Notes under the pieces: model-generated
What the model saw: the letters and a program-made list of their open reading frames with translations, nothing else
Told to the model about the DNA's origin: nothing
The model's database searches: none
Program-made: the position numbers and the translations under genes
In this document: piece after piece, positions 1-6,770 of the stretch
Layout of the letters: each line of letters starts with the position of its first letter
Position numbering within the stretch: position 1 is the stretch's first letter
Source of the DNA: CAYPGJ01 sp964638515
GTDB lineage: Bacteria > Planctomycetota > Phycisphaerae > Phycisphaerales > UBA1924
Reading direction: 5' to 3'
NCBI GenBank assembly: GCA_964638515.1
Contig: CAZWZL010000034.1
Span: forward strand, 1-30,321
DNA length: 30,321 nucleotides

Positions 1-166
1 CCATGATGTCCGTCGCCAACTGCGACCACGTCGCCGGCGTCTCGGCGTCATCCATGTGAAACACCACCGACCCGTCCGGGTTGGCGATCTTCGACGAACG
101 ACGAACCCACTCAACCGTGGCAAAGGGGTCGCGGCCGGCAGTCGTGAACTTGCGTGTGATCTTCAT
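1..166 (-). CDS. nrdJ: Vitamin B12-dependent ribonucleotide reductase, N-terminal fragment (runs off the window)
   Basis: Reading the minus strand from the ATG at 166 gives 55 uninterrupted codons to the window edge. The peptide opens MKITRKFTTAGRDPF, then ATVEWVRRSSKIANPDGSVV, then a segment ending TWSQLATDIM. The FTTAGRDPF..TVEW..NPDGSVVF..SWSQLA pattern is what I know from the start of class II (adenosylcobalamin-dependent) ribonucleotide reductases. These reduce ribonucleotides to deoxyribonucleotides in the cytoplasm. Only the N-terminal segment is visible, so catalytic residues cannot be checked. It lies downstream of dcd on the same strand, separated only by the heptad-repeat unit at 174-822. 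Both enzymes feed the dNTP pool, so an ancestral dcd-nrdJ transcription unit is plausible. The Shine-Dalgarno site is weak (TTTGGA about 7 nt upstream), and the upstream region is formed by the repeat itself. Confidence 0.85.
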   Translation of the reverse strand, partial: MKITRKFTTAGRDPFATVEWVRRSSKIANPDGSVVFHMDDAETPATWSQLATDIM

Positions 167-173
167 GGCTATG

Positions 174-214
174 TCCAAAGGGCACTAGGCACTGGGCACT
201 AGGCACTCGAAAAA
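174..214 (-). repeat. Left terminal inverted repeat: four TAGTGCC-type heptads
   Basis: Read on the minus strand this is TTTTTCGAGTGCC followed by TAGTGCC, CAGTGCC, TAGTGCC and CTTTGG. It therefore has four heptads in register (207-180) with an outer CTTTGG cap. The 16 bases at 199-214 (CTAGGCACTCGAAAAA) are the exact reverse complement of 691-706. It ends 8 bp before the nrdJ start codon. Confidence 0.9.
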
Positions 215-216
215 AC

Positions 217-579
217 TCAGGGTTCAAGACTTCGAATCAATCCCGCCAGAACGCGCCCGCACTCGTCGAGTTCCGCCTGCATGACGTCGTGTGCGTCCGA
301 CGACAGGTAGCCCAACTCCATCGCGAACAACAACTGCGTGTCCAGTTCGTACAGCGACCCCCTCGCCATACGCAGGAACCGAACGTAGTCCTGGCTGCTT
401 CCACGTCCGTAGCCCTCCGCGATGTTGCTCGCGATCGAAACCGCCGAGCGACACACCTGACTCGTGATGCCGTACTTCTCTCGATCCGGGAACGACTTCG
501 TAGCCCGGTACACCGACAATCCCAACGCGAACGACTTCTTCCACGCGACGAGGTCCCGGTATTACTTGATCTCTGCCAC
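217..579 (-). pseudogene. Four-helix-bundle protein (S23/IVS-encoded family), interrupted by a stop at codon 6
   Basis: The readable part (217-525) ends at a TGA and contains YGITSQVCRSAVSIASNIAE, then GYGRGS, an LRMARGSLYELDTQLL stretch and GYLS. This is the signature of the small four-helix-bundle family first known from 23S rRNA intervening sequences (S23/IVP). Members are about 115-125 residues and normally begin with a YRDLVAWQK-like helix. That helix is encoded here upstream in the same frame (YRDLVAWKKSFALG), preceded by GTG GCA GAG ATC AAG at 579-565 and an AAGGCGAG Shine-Dalgarno site. However, codon 6 is TAA (564-562). Either the gene is freshly inactivated by one base change, or translation starts at an internal TTG (525) and loses most of helix 1, or the base is a sequencing error. 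The family's biochemical role is poorly understood; it is structurally pentameric and related to DGR Avd proteins. Inverted heptad repeats flank it on both sides. Confidence 0.8.
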
Positions 580-690
580 GTTTCATCTCGCCTTCCCATC
601 CAATCGGCCGTTGCTCGCCGCGCTCACGTTCAGTCATCCGACGTCGTCTTTCGCGTTACGCGTTTCCCTCTTGCCTTCTGCGTCTTTAGC

Positions 691-821
691 TTTTTCGAGT
701 GCCTAGCGCCAGATCCCTGGTGCCCTTGGTTTTTCGCCTTTGCTAGTGCCTGGTGCCTAATCCCTCGTGCCCTTGGTTTTTCGCCTTTGCTAGTGCCTAG
801 TGCCTAGTCCCTAGTGCCCTT
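691..821 (+). repeat. Right inverted repeat and 47-bp tandem array of heptad blocks
   Basis: Three blocks of four heptads lie at 697-724 (GAGTGCC TAGCGCC AGATCCC TGGTGCC), 744-771 (TAGTGCC TGGTGCC TAATCCC TCGTGCC) and 791-818 (TAGTGCC TAGTGCC TAGTCCC TAGTGCC). They are separated by two identical 19-nt spacers beginning CTTGGTTTTTCG (725-743 and 772-790). The period is exactly 47 bp. The first block with its TTTTTCG prefix mirrors the left repeat at 174-214. The third heptad of each block tends to be TAGTCCC/TAATCCC/AGATCCC, so the blocks themselves are the copied unit. Confidence 0.92.
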
Positions 822-824
822 CTC

Positions 825-1418
825 TTAGTCCACCCTCGGCAGCGTCAACCCCGCCTGATCCTGGTACTTGCCTCTCTTATCCGCGTACGAGACCGCACAG
901 ACTTGATCCGCCTTGAGGAAGACCAACTGGGCTATGCCTTCGTCGGCATAGACCTTCGCCGGCAGCGGCGTCGTGTTCGAAATCTCAATGGTGATCTTGC
1001 CGCGCCACTCCGGCTCCAGCGGCGTCACGTTCACGATCAGCCCGCACCGCGCGTACGTCGACTTCCCCACGCACAGCACCAGCACGTCCCGCGGAATCGT
1101 GAACGTCTCCACCGTCTCGCACAGCGCGAACGAATTCGGCGGAATGATCACCCCGCCCGAAGCACCCCACCCCGGCTTGTTCGCGTTCTTCGCCCCGTCG
1201 ATCTCCACGAACAGGTCGTCGGAGAAACGCTTCGGATCGACGATCGCCACCTCGCCCGACCTCGGCGTCGACGTGAAGATCTTGAACCGGCTCCCCACCC
1301 GCACGTCGTACCCGTACGACGACACGCCGTACGAAACGCTCCCCTGCCGCTTCGTCCCATCCGCAAACGGCTCAATACCGATCAGTTCGCGGATCTGTGT
1401 GTCGCAAAGAACGGGCAT
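825..1418 (-). CDS. dcd: dCTP deaminase
   Basis: This 197-residue protein deaminates dCTP to dUTP, the precursor step for dTMP synthesis; family members are cytoplasmic homotrimers. Visible family marks are the opening MPVLCDTQIRELIG, the SSYGYDVRVGSRFKIF block, VGKSTYARCGLIVNVTPLEP, WRGKITIEISNTT with the glutamate expected to be catalytic, and a C-terminal GIAQLVFLKADQ. Length fits the family (about 190-200). A longer frame opens at 1466. I prefer the ATG at 1418 because homologues begin there and a -10-like TATCCT (1457-1452) would place the transcription start inside the longer frame. The gene precedes nrdJ on the same strand, so the two probably serve dNTP supply together. Whether it is mono- or bifunctional (dCTP to dUMP) cannot be judged from sequence alone. 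Confidence 0.93.
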   Translation of the reverse strand: MPVLCDTQIRELIGIEPFADGTKRQGSVSYGVSSYGYDVRVGSRFKIFTSTPRSGEVAIVDPKRFSDDLFVEIDGAKNANKPGWGASGGVIIPPNSFALCETVETFTIPRDVLVLCVGKSTYARCGLIVNVTPLEPEWRGKITIEISNTTPLPAKVYADEGIAQLVFLKADQVCAVSYADKRGKYQDQAGLTLPRVD

Positions 1419-1451
1419 CGATGCTGCTCCGCATCCGTTCCGCCTGGGCGC

Positions 1452-1457
1452 AGGATA
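1452..1457 (-). promoter_or_regulatory. -10-like hexamer TATCCT for dcd
   Basis: TATCCT on the minus strand lies 33 nt upstream of the chosen dcd start. It fits the TAnnCT pattern seen before many genes in this window. No convincing -35 element was seen. Confidence 0.4.
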
Positions 1458-1972
1458 GTCCCTCATCCCAAGACGTTAGGACGCCGTTCGGTGTTCCTCG
1501 AGTTGTTCAGGTCCCGCCAGAGCCGGGGCCCCACCTGTCTTCCTTCAAGGGGCTACGGGGGGCTTAGCCCTCGGGGCCCCACTGCCTGCACGACTCGGCA
1601 TACGTGGCGACGGTCGCGGGCCTCGGCTTCCCTCTCAGCCCGCTCTTGGCCGCTGCCTCGTGTGGCAGAGATCCGCATGCTACCACCACCCATCGTGGCC
1701 GCAAGCCGTCGCAAGCCCAAAATGTTGTAGTTTTTGCCGGTCACGTGCATCCGAAATCGCAAGGGACTGTGGGGACGATACTTCGGCGCTTCTCCACAAC
1801 GCAAAATGGCCCGTTCAGGGGCGACCGGTGGGGTGGAAAACGTGTCCCCAAAGGTCCAAACCACAAGCCATGGGGTGCACAACCTGTCGCACACCGGTGG
1901 AAACCGTGTCGAACCCTGTTCGCGCCTGTCGCTCCATCCCACACGCCCCGCCGCCACGCCCACGAGCGGTGA

Positions 1973-1978
1973 TAGGCT
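1973..1978 (+). promoter_or_regulatory. -10-like hexamer TAGGCT directly upstream of pcrA
   Basis: TAGGCT ends 6 nt before the pcrA ATG. If used, transcription would begin at or next to the A of the start codon, giving a leaderless mRNA. Confidence 0.4.
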
Positions 1979-1984
1979 CGGGAG

Positions 1985-4360
1985 ATGGAGGCGAAACACG
2001 ACCACCAAACGCCGCAGTGGGTGCAAGGACCGACCCACGCCGCGCTCCACGGCCTCACCGGCGCACAGCGCGAAGCCGTCGCCGCACTCGAAGGCCCCCT
2101 CCTCGTCATCGCCGGCCCGGGCTCCGGCAAAACACGCGTCATCACACGACGAATCGCGCACCTCCTCGAGCAGGGCGTCAAGCCCTGGCAGGTCCTCGCG
2201 CTCACCTTCACCAACCGCGCCGCCGGTGAGATGCGCGACCGCGTCCTCAAACTCCTCGACCCCGACGCGCACGACGATCGCGAGTCGCGCTCCGTCCGCG
2301 GCCGAGGCCTCACCATCACCACCTTCCACTCCCTCTGCGCAAGACTCCTCCGCCGATACGCCGAAGACGCCGCCCGCGTCGTGCCCGGCCTCACCCCCAC
2401 CTTCACCATCTACGACGCCGGCGATCAGAACGCCCTCATGAAGCGCGTCATCGCCGACGCCGGGCTCAACACCAAGAACTTCCCCCCGGGCGCCGTCCTC
2501 GCCACCGTCAGCAGCGCAAAGAACCTCCTCCTCTCCCCCGACGACTTCGACAAACAGGCCGGCGATTTCTTCGGAAAAACAGCCGCCAAACTCTACCGCT
2601 CCTACGAGCGAGCCCTCCGCGCCGCCAACGCCGTCGACTTCGACGACCTGCTCGCCCTCACCGTCAAGACGCTCCGCGCAAGCGCGCCCGCCCTCGAAGA
2701 GATCCGCGGGCGATGGCGCTACCTCATGATCGACGAGTATCAGGACACCAACCACGCGCAGTTCGCGCTCGCCGCGCTCATCGCCGGGCCCGGCCCGCCC
2801 GACGCCGCGACGCGCCCCGAGGGCGCCGCGTCGGGGCCGAACATCTGCGTCGTCGGAGACCCCGACCAGTCCATCTACGCCTGGCGAGGCGCCGACATCC
2901 GCAACATCCTCGAGTTCGACTCGCAATACCCCGGCGCCCGCGTCATCACCCTCGCCGAGAACTTCCGCTCCACCGAGCCCATCCTCCGCGCCGCCGACGC
3001 CCTCATCCGCAGGAACACACAGCGCAAGCCCAAGACCCTCATCCCGGCGCGCGACGAGAAGGGCGTCACGCCCATGGTCGTCGTCTGCCGGGAAGAGCAC
3101 CACGAGGCCGCGCTCGTGCTCGACTGGCTCCGACAAGCCGGAGAGGACGGCGTCCCCTGGCGCGAGATGGCCGTGATGTACCGCATGAACGCCCTCAGCC
3201 GCGTCATGGAGGATGCGCTCCGAAACGCTCACCTCCCCTACGTCGTCGCGCGAGGCACGGCCTTCTACGAACGCGAAGAAGTCAAGGACGCCCTCGCCTA
3301 CCTCCGAGTCATCGCCAACCCCGCCGACGACATCTCCCTCCAGCGCATCGTCAACAAGCCCGCGCGCGGCATCGGCGCCGCCACCATCGAACGGGTCCGC
3401 ACCGAGTCGCTCCGCAAGGGCGTCTCCCTCTTCGACGCCATGCGCGCCGCGCAGGACATCCACGATCTCTCCGCCCGCGCCTCCGGAGCCGTCAAAAAGT
3501 TCGTCGAGATGGTCGACGGATGGACCGCCGGCGGGTCGTTCATGGGCGCTACACCAAACGACGGTTTCGCCGCGTTGGTGCGCACCGTGGTGGACGATTC
3601 AGGCCTGCGGCGAACATACGAGACCCGCTCGGCAGAGGAGAACGCCGGGGAAGACCGCGCCGAAAACCTCGACGAACTCGTCTCTTCCGCAGCCGAATTC
3701 GAGAACGACTACGACCCCGCCACCGACCCGGAAATGAGCATGGAGGCCGCCCCGGACGCCGCCGCGCCCCCAATTCTGTCGATGCTCCGCGCGTTCCTCG
3801 AACGCGTCTCCCTCGTCGCCGACGCCGACGCCGTCGACCCCGAGCAAGGCGCCGTGACGCTCATGACGCTGCACGCCGCGAAGGGCCTCGAGTTCGAGGC
3901 CGTCGCAATCATCGGCCTGGAAGAGGGCGTGCTGCCCCACGCCCGATCCATCGGAAACGCGGAATCTCTCGAAGAAGAGCGGCGTTTGTGCTTCGTCGGC
4001 ATCACGCGCGCGAAGGACCGACTACTGCTCACCGCAGCCAAGCACCGCACCATCCGAGGCATGCGCGAGCGCACCATCCCGAGCCAGTTCCTCCGCGAAC
4101 TCGAAGGTCACGTGACGTTCAGCGACCAGGCCGACGTCTGGAACACCGACGCCGACGACGACATCGATCACTCAGAAATGGGGCACGCCCGCGCCCCGGG
4201 CCTCCCCTTCCCCGTGGGCAGCCGGGTCCGCCATCCCCAATTCGGTCTCGGGGAGGTCCGCATGGCCAGCGGCGGTCCCGACGGCAAAGTCCGGGTCCTG
4301 TTCAGGGGAATTGGCGAGAAGACCCTCGTGGTGCGGTATGCGCGGCTGGAACGCGTGTAA
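1985..4360 (+). CDS. pcrA: UvrD/PcrA-type superfamily 1 3'-5' DNA helicase
   Basis: This 791-residue ATP-dependent helicase is of the UvrD/PcrA type, acting in nucleotide excision repair, removal of RecA filaments and transcription-replication conflicts. All SF1A motifs are visible in order: Q motif LTGAQREAV (residues 24-32), Walker A GPGSGKT (44-50), Ia ALTFTNRAAGEM, II MIDEYQDTNHAQF, III VVGDPDQSIYAWRGAD, IV ITLAENFRS, V MTLHAAKGLEFEAV and VI RRLCFVGITRAKDRL. The C-terminal tail GSRVRHPQFGLGEV...GIGEKTLVVRYARLERV matches the Tudor-like domain that in PcrA contacts RNA polymerase. Length is slightly above the usual 720-740. Extra residues include a Pro/Ala-rich insertion (PGPPDAATRPEGAASGP) between motifs II and III and an acidic stretch before motif V. 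The start is the ATG just after a TAGGCT box. It is transcribed alone. The choice of PcrA over UvrD is a naming convention. Confidence 0.95.
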   Translation: MEAKHDHQTPQWVQGPTHAALHGLTGAQREAVAALEGPLLVIAGPGSGKTRVITRRIAHLLEQGVKPWQVLALTFTNRAAGEMRDRVLKLLDPDAHDDRESRSVRGRGLTITTFHSLCARLLRRYAEDAARVVPGLTPTFTIYDAGDQNALMKRVIADAGLNTKNFPPGAVLATVSSAKNLLLSPDDFDKQAGDFFGKTAAKLYRSYERALRAANAVDFDDLLALTVKTLRASAPALEEIRGRWRYLMIDEYQDTNHAQFALAALIAGPGPPDAATRPEGAASGPNICVVGDPDQSIYAWRGADIRNILEFDSQYPGARVITLAENFRSTEPILRAADALIRRNTQRKPKTLIPARDEKGVTPMVVVCREEHHEAALVLDWLRQAGEDGVPWREMAVMYRMNALSRVMEDALRNAHLPYVVARGTAFYEREEVKDALAYLRVIANPADDISLQRIVNKPARGIGAATIERVRTESLRKGVSLFDAMRAAQDIHDLSARASGAVKKFVEMVDGWTAGGSFMGATPNDGFAALVRTVVDDSGLRRTYETRSAEENAGEDRAENLDELVSSAAEFENDYDPATDPEMSMEAAPDAAAPPILSMLRAFLERVSLVADADAVDPEQGAVTLMTLHAAKGLEFEAVAIIGLEEGVLPHARSIGNAESLEEERRLCFVGITRAKDRLLLTAAKHRTIRGMRERTIPSQFLRELEGHVTFSDQADVWNTDADDDIDHSEMGHARAPGLPFPVGSRVRHPQFGLGEVRMASGGPDGKVRVLFRGIGEKTLVVRYARLERV

Positions 4361-4408
4361 TCGAGCGTTATCGGCCGAAAAAAGCACCGCTGAATGCAGG
4401 ATGTGGCG

Positions 4409-4436
4409 TTGACTGACGTGCGGGGTGGTGTAGGGT
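4409..4436 (+). promoter_or_regulatory. Sigma-70-like promoter for the secreted PEP-CTERM-like gene
   Basis: TTGACT (4409-4414), a 16-nt spacer and TAGGGT (4431-4436) form a recognisable -35/-10 pair. The predicted leader of roughly 105 nt includes a small GCGGG...CCCGC hairpin near 4447-4463. Confidence 0.5.
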
Positions 4437-4547
4437 TAGTCCGTTCGCGGGCCGCACACCCGCGATGAGTCGTTTGGCTTTGACAAGTCACAGGGAACCA
4501 GCAACGGGCATTGCACGTGCGCGTTGCGGAGAGACAGGGGTCGATTC

Positions 4548-5243
4548 ATGCGTATGCCCATTGCGGGAGCGATCGCGTTGTTGGCTGGCACGGCGGCGCA
4601 GGGCGCCTTCATTTCGTTCGCTTCGGACACGAGCCCGGCGAACCCGACGTTCGTGGCCACGTTCGATGACGGCCACACGGTGATTCGGGACTTCGGTCCG
4701 ACGAACATCGATCTGCTCATCGACGCGGACGAGCACGGCCCGCTCGGACCGACCACGATCAATGCCAACATGACGGCCGAGCTGAGGCTTACCTACTCCG
4801 GCACGGTCGGGCTGGGTGGCCCGATGTTCGCGCACGTGTTCCGGCTCGACGGCTTCTTCCAGTTTGACGATCCCGCGGGAGCGATGATCGTGCGGGGCGA
4901 CATCGCCAACGGCTCGGCCGCGCTGACGGGCATCGGGACGTTTACGAAGGCGTTCTCGGCAAGCATGTCAGGCTCGGACATTTCGTACACGCTCGGCTCG
5001 ATTGCGAGCACGGTCGGATTCGGCGGCGTGTGGGCGGGAGATTTCGGGTTTACGTTGACGGCGATCAACGGAGGCGCGGGCGCTGATTACACGTTCCCCG
5101 GGCCTCGCGCGGTGGGCGTGGCGCCGGACGGCATCGACGACTTCACTTCGGAAGGGTCGTTCTCGGGCAGCTTCGTGCCGACTCCCGGCGCGACCGCGCT
5201 TCTCGTGTTGGGCGGCTTGGCCGCGGCGCGGCGTCGTCGCTGA
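4548..5243 (+). CDS. Secreted protein with PEP-CTERM-like sorting tail
   Basis: This 231-residue protein has an N-terminal signal peptide (MRMPIAGAIALLAGTAAQGA). A body rich in Gly, Thr, Asp and Phe has beta-sandwich character. The C terminus reads FVPTPGATALLVLGGLAAA followed by an Arg cluster. That tripartite tail (short Pro-containing motif, one hydrophobic helix, terminal basic run) is the PEP-CTERM-type signal recognised by exosortase-like enzymes, in the PTPGA form common in Planctomycetota. The mature protein is probably exported and anchored or processed at the envelope. The start at 4548 is preferred over the in-frame TTG at 4524 because it begins the signal peptide cleanly. The body is not recognised as any enzyme. 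The gene stands alone behind its own promoter and ends at a strong terminator. Confidence 0.8.
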   Translation: MRMPIAGAIALLAGTAAQGAFISFASDTSPANPTFVATFDDGHTVIRDFGPTNIDLLIDADEHGPLGPTTINANMTAELRLTYSGTVGLGGPMFAHVFRLDGFFQFDDPAGAMIVRGDIANGSAALTGIGTFTKAFSASMSGSDISYTLGSIASTVGFGGVWAGDFGFTLTAINGGAGADYTFPGPRAVGVAPDGIDDFTSEGSFSGSFVPTPGATALLVLGGLAAARRRR

Positions 5244-5274
5244 TCTTCTGACGCATCACAACGAATTCCAGCAG

Positions 5275-5307
5275 CGCCTCGGCCCATGCCGGGGCGTTTT
5301 CCTTTCT
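5275..5307 (+). terminator. Rho-independent terminator after the PEP-CTERM-like gene
   Basis: CGCCTCGGC (5275-5283), loop CCAT, GCCGGGGCG (5288-5296), then TTTTCCTTTCT. The stem is 9 bp with one G-U pair. It lies between convergent genes. Confidence 0.8.
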
Positions 5308-5328
5308 AGCAGCGCTCGTTGAGGCTCG

Positions 5329-6648
5329 TCAGGCGGGCGAGGCGGCGATATCGCGGCGGAAGTGCTTGCCCTCGAACCGGATGAGGTCCGCCGCCTGCAT
5401 CGCGCGCGTGCGGGCGTCCTCGAGCGTGTCGGCGGTGGAGACGATGGAGAGCACTCGCCCGCCCGCTGTGGCGATCTCCCCTCGTTCGTTTCGCTTCGTG
5501 CCCGCGTGGAACACGAGCGTGTCCGGGAGGGCGGTTGCCTGTTCGAGCCCGGTGATGACGTCGCCCGCGCGCGGCGCTTGCGGGTACCCGTGGGAGGCGA
5601 GCACCACACAGCATGATGGCCTCGGGTCCCAGTCGATCTCGGCTTCGTCCAGGGCGCCGGCCGCGGTTCGCCAGAGCAGGTCGGGCAGGTCGGCTCGGAG
5701 ACGAGGCATGAGGGCCTGACATTCCGGGTCGCCGAACCGGCAGTTGTATTCGAGCACGCGCGGCCCGCCGGGCGTGAGCATCAGCCCGACGTACAGCACG
5801 CCTCGAAACTCGATGTCCTCTCTGCGGAGCGCGTCGACGGTTGGGACGAGGACGTCTCGCTGCACGGTGGCGAGGATGTCGTCGGTGAGGCGGGTGGAGG
5901 GTGAGAACGCGCCCATGCCGCCTGTGTTCGGGCCCTTGTCGTTCTCGAGCAGGCGCTTGTGGTCCTGCGCGGTTTCGAGGATGGCGATGGTGCGCCCGTC
6001 GACCAGCGCGAAGACGGAGGCCTCGGGGCCGGTCATTCTTTCTTCGATGATGATCTCGGCGCCGGCGTCGCCGAACTCGCGCTTGACCATGATTCGCTCG
6101 ACGGCGTCGAGGGCTTCGTCGAGGGACTCGGGGACGACGACTCCCTTGCCCGCGGCCAGCCCCGAGGCTTTGACGACGTAGGCGTATTCTCGGGAGCGAA
6201 GGAATGACTTGGCTTCGTTCGGGCTGGTGAAGACGCGCGCGTCGGCGGTGGGGATGGAAGCGGCGCGCATGAGGCGCTTGGCCCACGACTTCGAGGCCTC
6301 GAGGCGGGCGCCGGCTGCGGTTGGGCCCAGGACCGCTCGACCGGGGGCGGCCAGAGCATCGGCCAGCCCGGCGGCGAGGGGCGCTTCGGGGCCGATGACG
6401 ACGAGGTTGATTCGTTCGCGTTCACAGAAACGTTGGAGGCGGAACGGGGCCTTGGGCTCGACGGGGCAATCCAAGGGCGCGGCGAGCGCCGAGATTCCCG
6501 GGTTTTCGGCGTTGGAGGTGAAGAGCGCTTCGAGGCGCGGGGATTGCGCGAGTTTCCAGGCGAGGGCGTGCTCGCGTCCTCCCCCACCGACCAGCAGGAC
6601 GCGGAATCGGTCGGGGGGCGTTGGGGCTTGACGGTTGGTTGGAGGCAT
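5329..6648 (-). CDS. purD: Phosphoribosylamine-glycine ligase (GAR synthetase)
   Basis: This 439-residue enzyme catalyses the second step of de novo purine synthesis: 5-phosphoribosylamine + glycine + ATP to GAR. Visible marks include the N-domain VLLVGGGGREHALAWKLAQS, the ATP-grasp loop VKASGLAAGKGVVV, IIEERMTGPEASVFALVDG, the family signature GPNTGGMGAFSPS, and the metal-binding VLEYNCRFGDPECQALM. Length agrees with the family (about 425-440). The frame stays open to 6696, close to the tRNA gene. I choose the ATG at 6648 because a TACCAT box sits 11 nt upstream of it, inside the longer frame, and homologues start near the nucleotide-binding loop. No other pur gene is adjacent, so it looks monocistronic. 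It is convergent with the gene at 4548. Confidence 0.95.
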   Translation of the reverse strand: MPPTNRQAPTPPDRFRVLLVGGGGREHALAWKLAQSPRLEALFTSNAENPGISALAAPLDCPVEPKAPFRLQRFCERERINLVVIGPEAPLAAGLADALAAPGRAVLGPTAAGARLEASKSWAKRLMRAASIPTADARVFTSPNEAKSFLRSREYAYVVKASGLAAGKGVVVPESLDEALDAVERIMVKREFGDAGAEIIIEERMTGPEASVFALVDGRTIAILETAQDHKRLLENDKGPNTGGMGAFSPSTRLTDDILATVQRDVLVPTVDALRREDIEFRGVLYVGLMLTPGGPRVLEYNCRFGDPECQALMPRLRADLPDLLWRTAAGALDEAEIDWDPRPSCCVVLASHGYPQAPRAGDVITGLEQATALPDTLVFHAGTKRNERGEIATAGGRVLSIVSTADTLEDARTRAMQAADLIRFEGKHFRRDIAASPA

Positions 6649-6659
6649 GAGGGGGGCGG

Positions 6660-6665
6660 ATGGTA
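6660..6665 (-). promoter_or_regulatory. -10-like hexamer TACCAT upstream of purD
   Basis: TACCAT on the minus strand lies 11 nt before the purD ATG (6648), implying a leader of only a few bases. No Shine-Dalgarno sequence is present in the intervening CCGCCCCCCTC. Confidence 0.35.
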
Positions 6666-6696
6666 GCGGGCGTGAGGCGCGAGGCGATCGAGGCAA

Positions 6697-6770
6697 TCAG
6701 GGTGACTGGATTCGAACCAGCGGCCTCCTGGACCCAAACCAGGCGCTCTACCAAGCTGAGCTACACCCTG
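6697..6770 (-). tRNA. tRNA-Pro (anticodon TGG)
   Basis: The minus strand folds as a complete cloverleaf. Acceptor CAGGGTG pairs with CACCCTG, D stem GCTC/GAGC flanks AGCTTGGTA, anticodon stem CCTGG/CCAGG holds loop TTTGGGT (anticodon TGG), and T arm GCTGG-TTCGAAT-CCAGT follows. The discriminator is A (6697). The 3' CCA is not encoded, since ATTGCC follows, so it must be added by nucleotidyltransferase. The gene ends about 50 nt upstream of the purD start on the same strand. Confidence 0.95.

Larger units (their letters stand above)
174..822. mobile_element. Putative heptad-repeat-bounded unit carrying the four-helix-bundle gene
   Basis: Seen directly: a gene on the minus strand bounded by inverted repeats at 174-214 and 691-730, each made of four 7-bp units, with extra tandem copies on the right end to 821. 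The right boundary falls 3 bp before the dcd stop codon and the left boundary 8 bp before the nrdJ start. The unit therefore fills the dcd-nrdJ interval precisely. No transposase is encoded. That this is a mobilisable unit, possibly moved in trans or by a four-helix-protein-linked mechanism, is inference. Confidence 0.45.
1419..1984. other. Intergenic region between divergent dcd and pcrA
   Basis: No convincing gene is visible in these 566 bases. Contents: a GC-rich hairpin-prone stretch near 1523-1582 in which the 11-mer CGGGGCCCCAC occurs twice; an A/T-rich patch at about 1719-1737; and a 15-mer GGTGGAAAACGTGTC at 1832-1846 repeated with one change at 1896-1910. The repeats and TTCTCCACA at 1790-1798 resemble DnaA boxes. 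A minus-strand frame at 1553-1750 (65 codons) has no ribosome site or recognisable sequence. An unrecognised non-coding RNA cannot be excluded. Confidence 0.5.

Noticed and set aside
174..214. CRISPR-like array
   Set aside because: Units are 7 bp with no unique spacers of usual length, and there are no cas genes.
1549..1582. GC hairpin as a terminator for dcd or pcrA
   Set aside because: It lies upstream of both divergent genes and has no T-tract on either strand.
1553..1750. Minus-strand 65-codon frame (MHVTGKNYNILGLRRL...)
   Set aside because: No ribosome site, no recognised sequence, and the frame continues as an antisense opening over pcrA. Treated as chance in high-GC DNA.
1500..1760. 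Possible RNase P RNA, SRP RNA or tmRNA in the GC-rich intergenic stretch
   Set aside because: I looked for GAGGAAAGTCC, GGAAGGAAGCAGC and tmRNA tag or acceptor patterns on both strands and found none.
1553..3463. Very long minus-strand open frame opposite pcrA
   Set aside because: It is antisense to a gene with all helicase motifs; the composition is Glu/Gly/Val-rich shadow translation typical of GC-rich genes.
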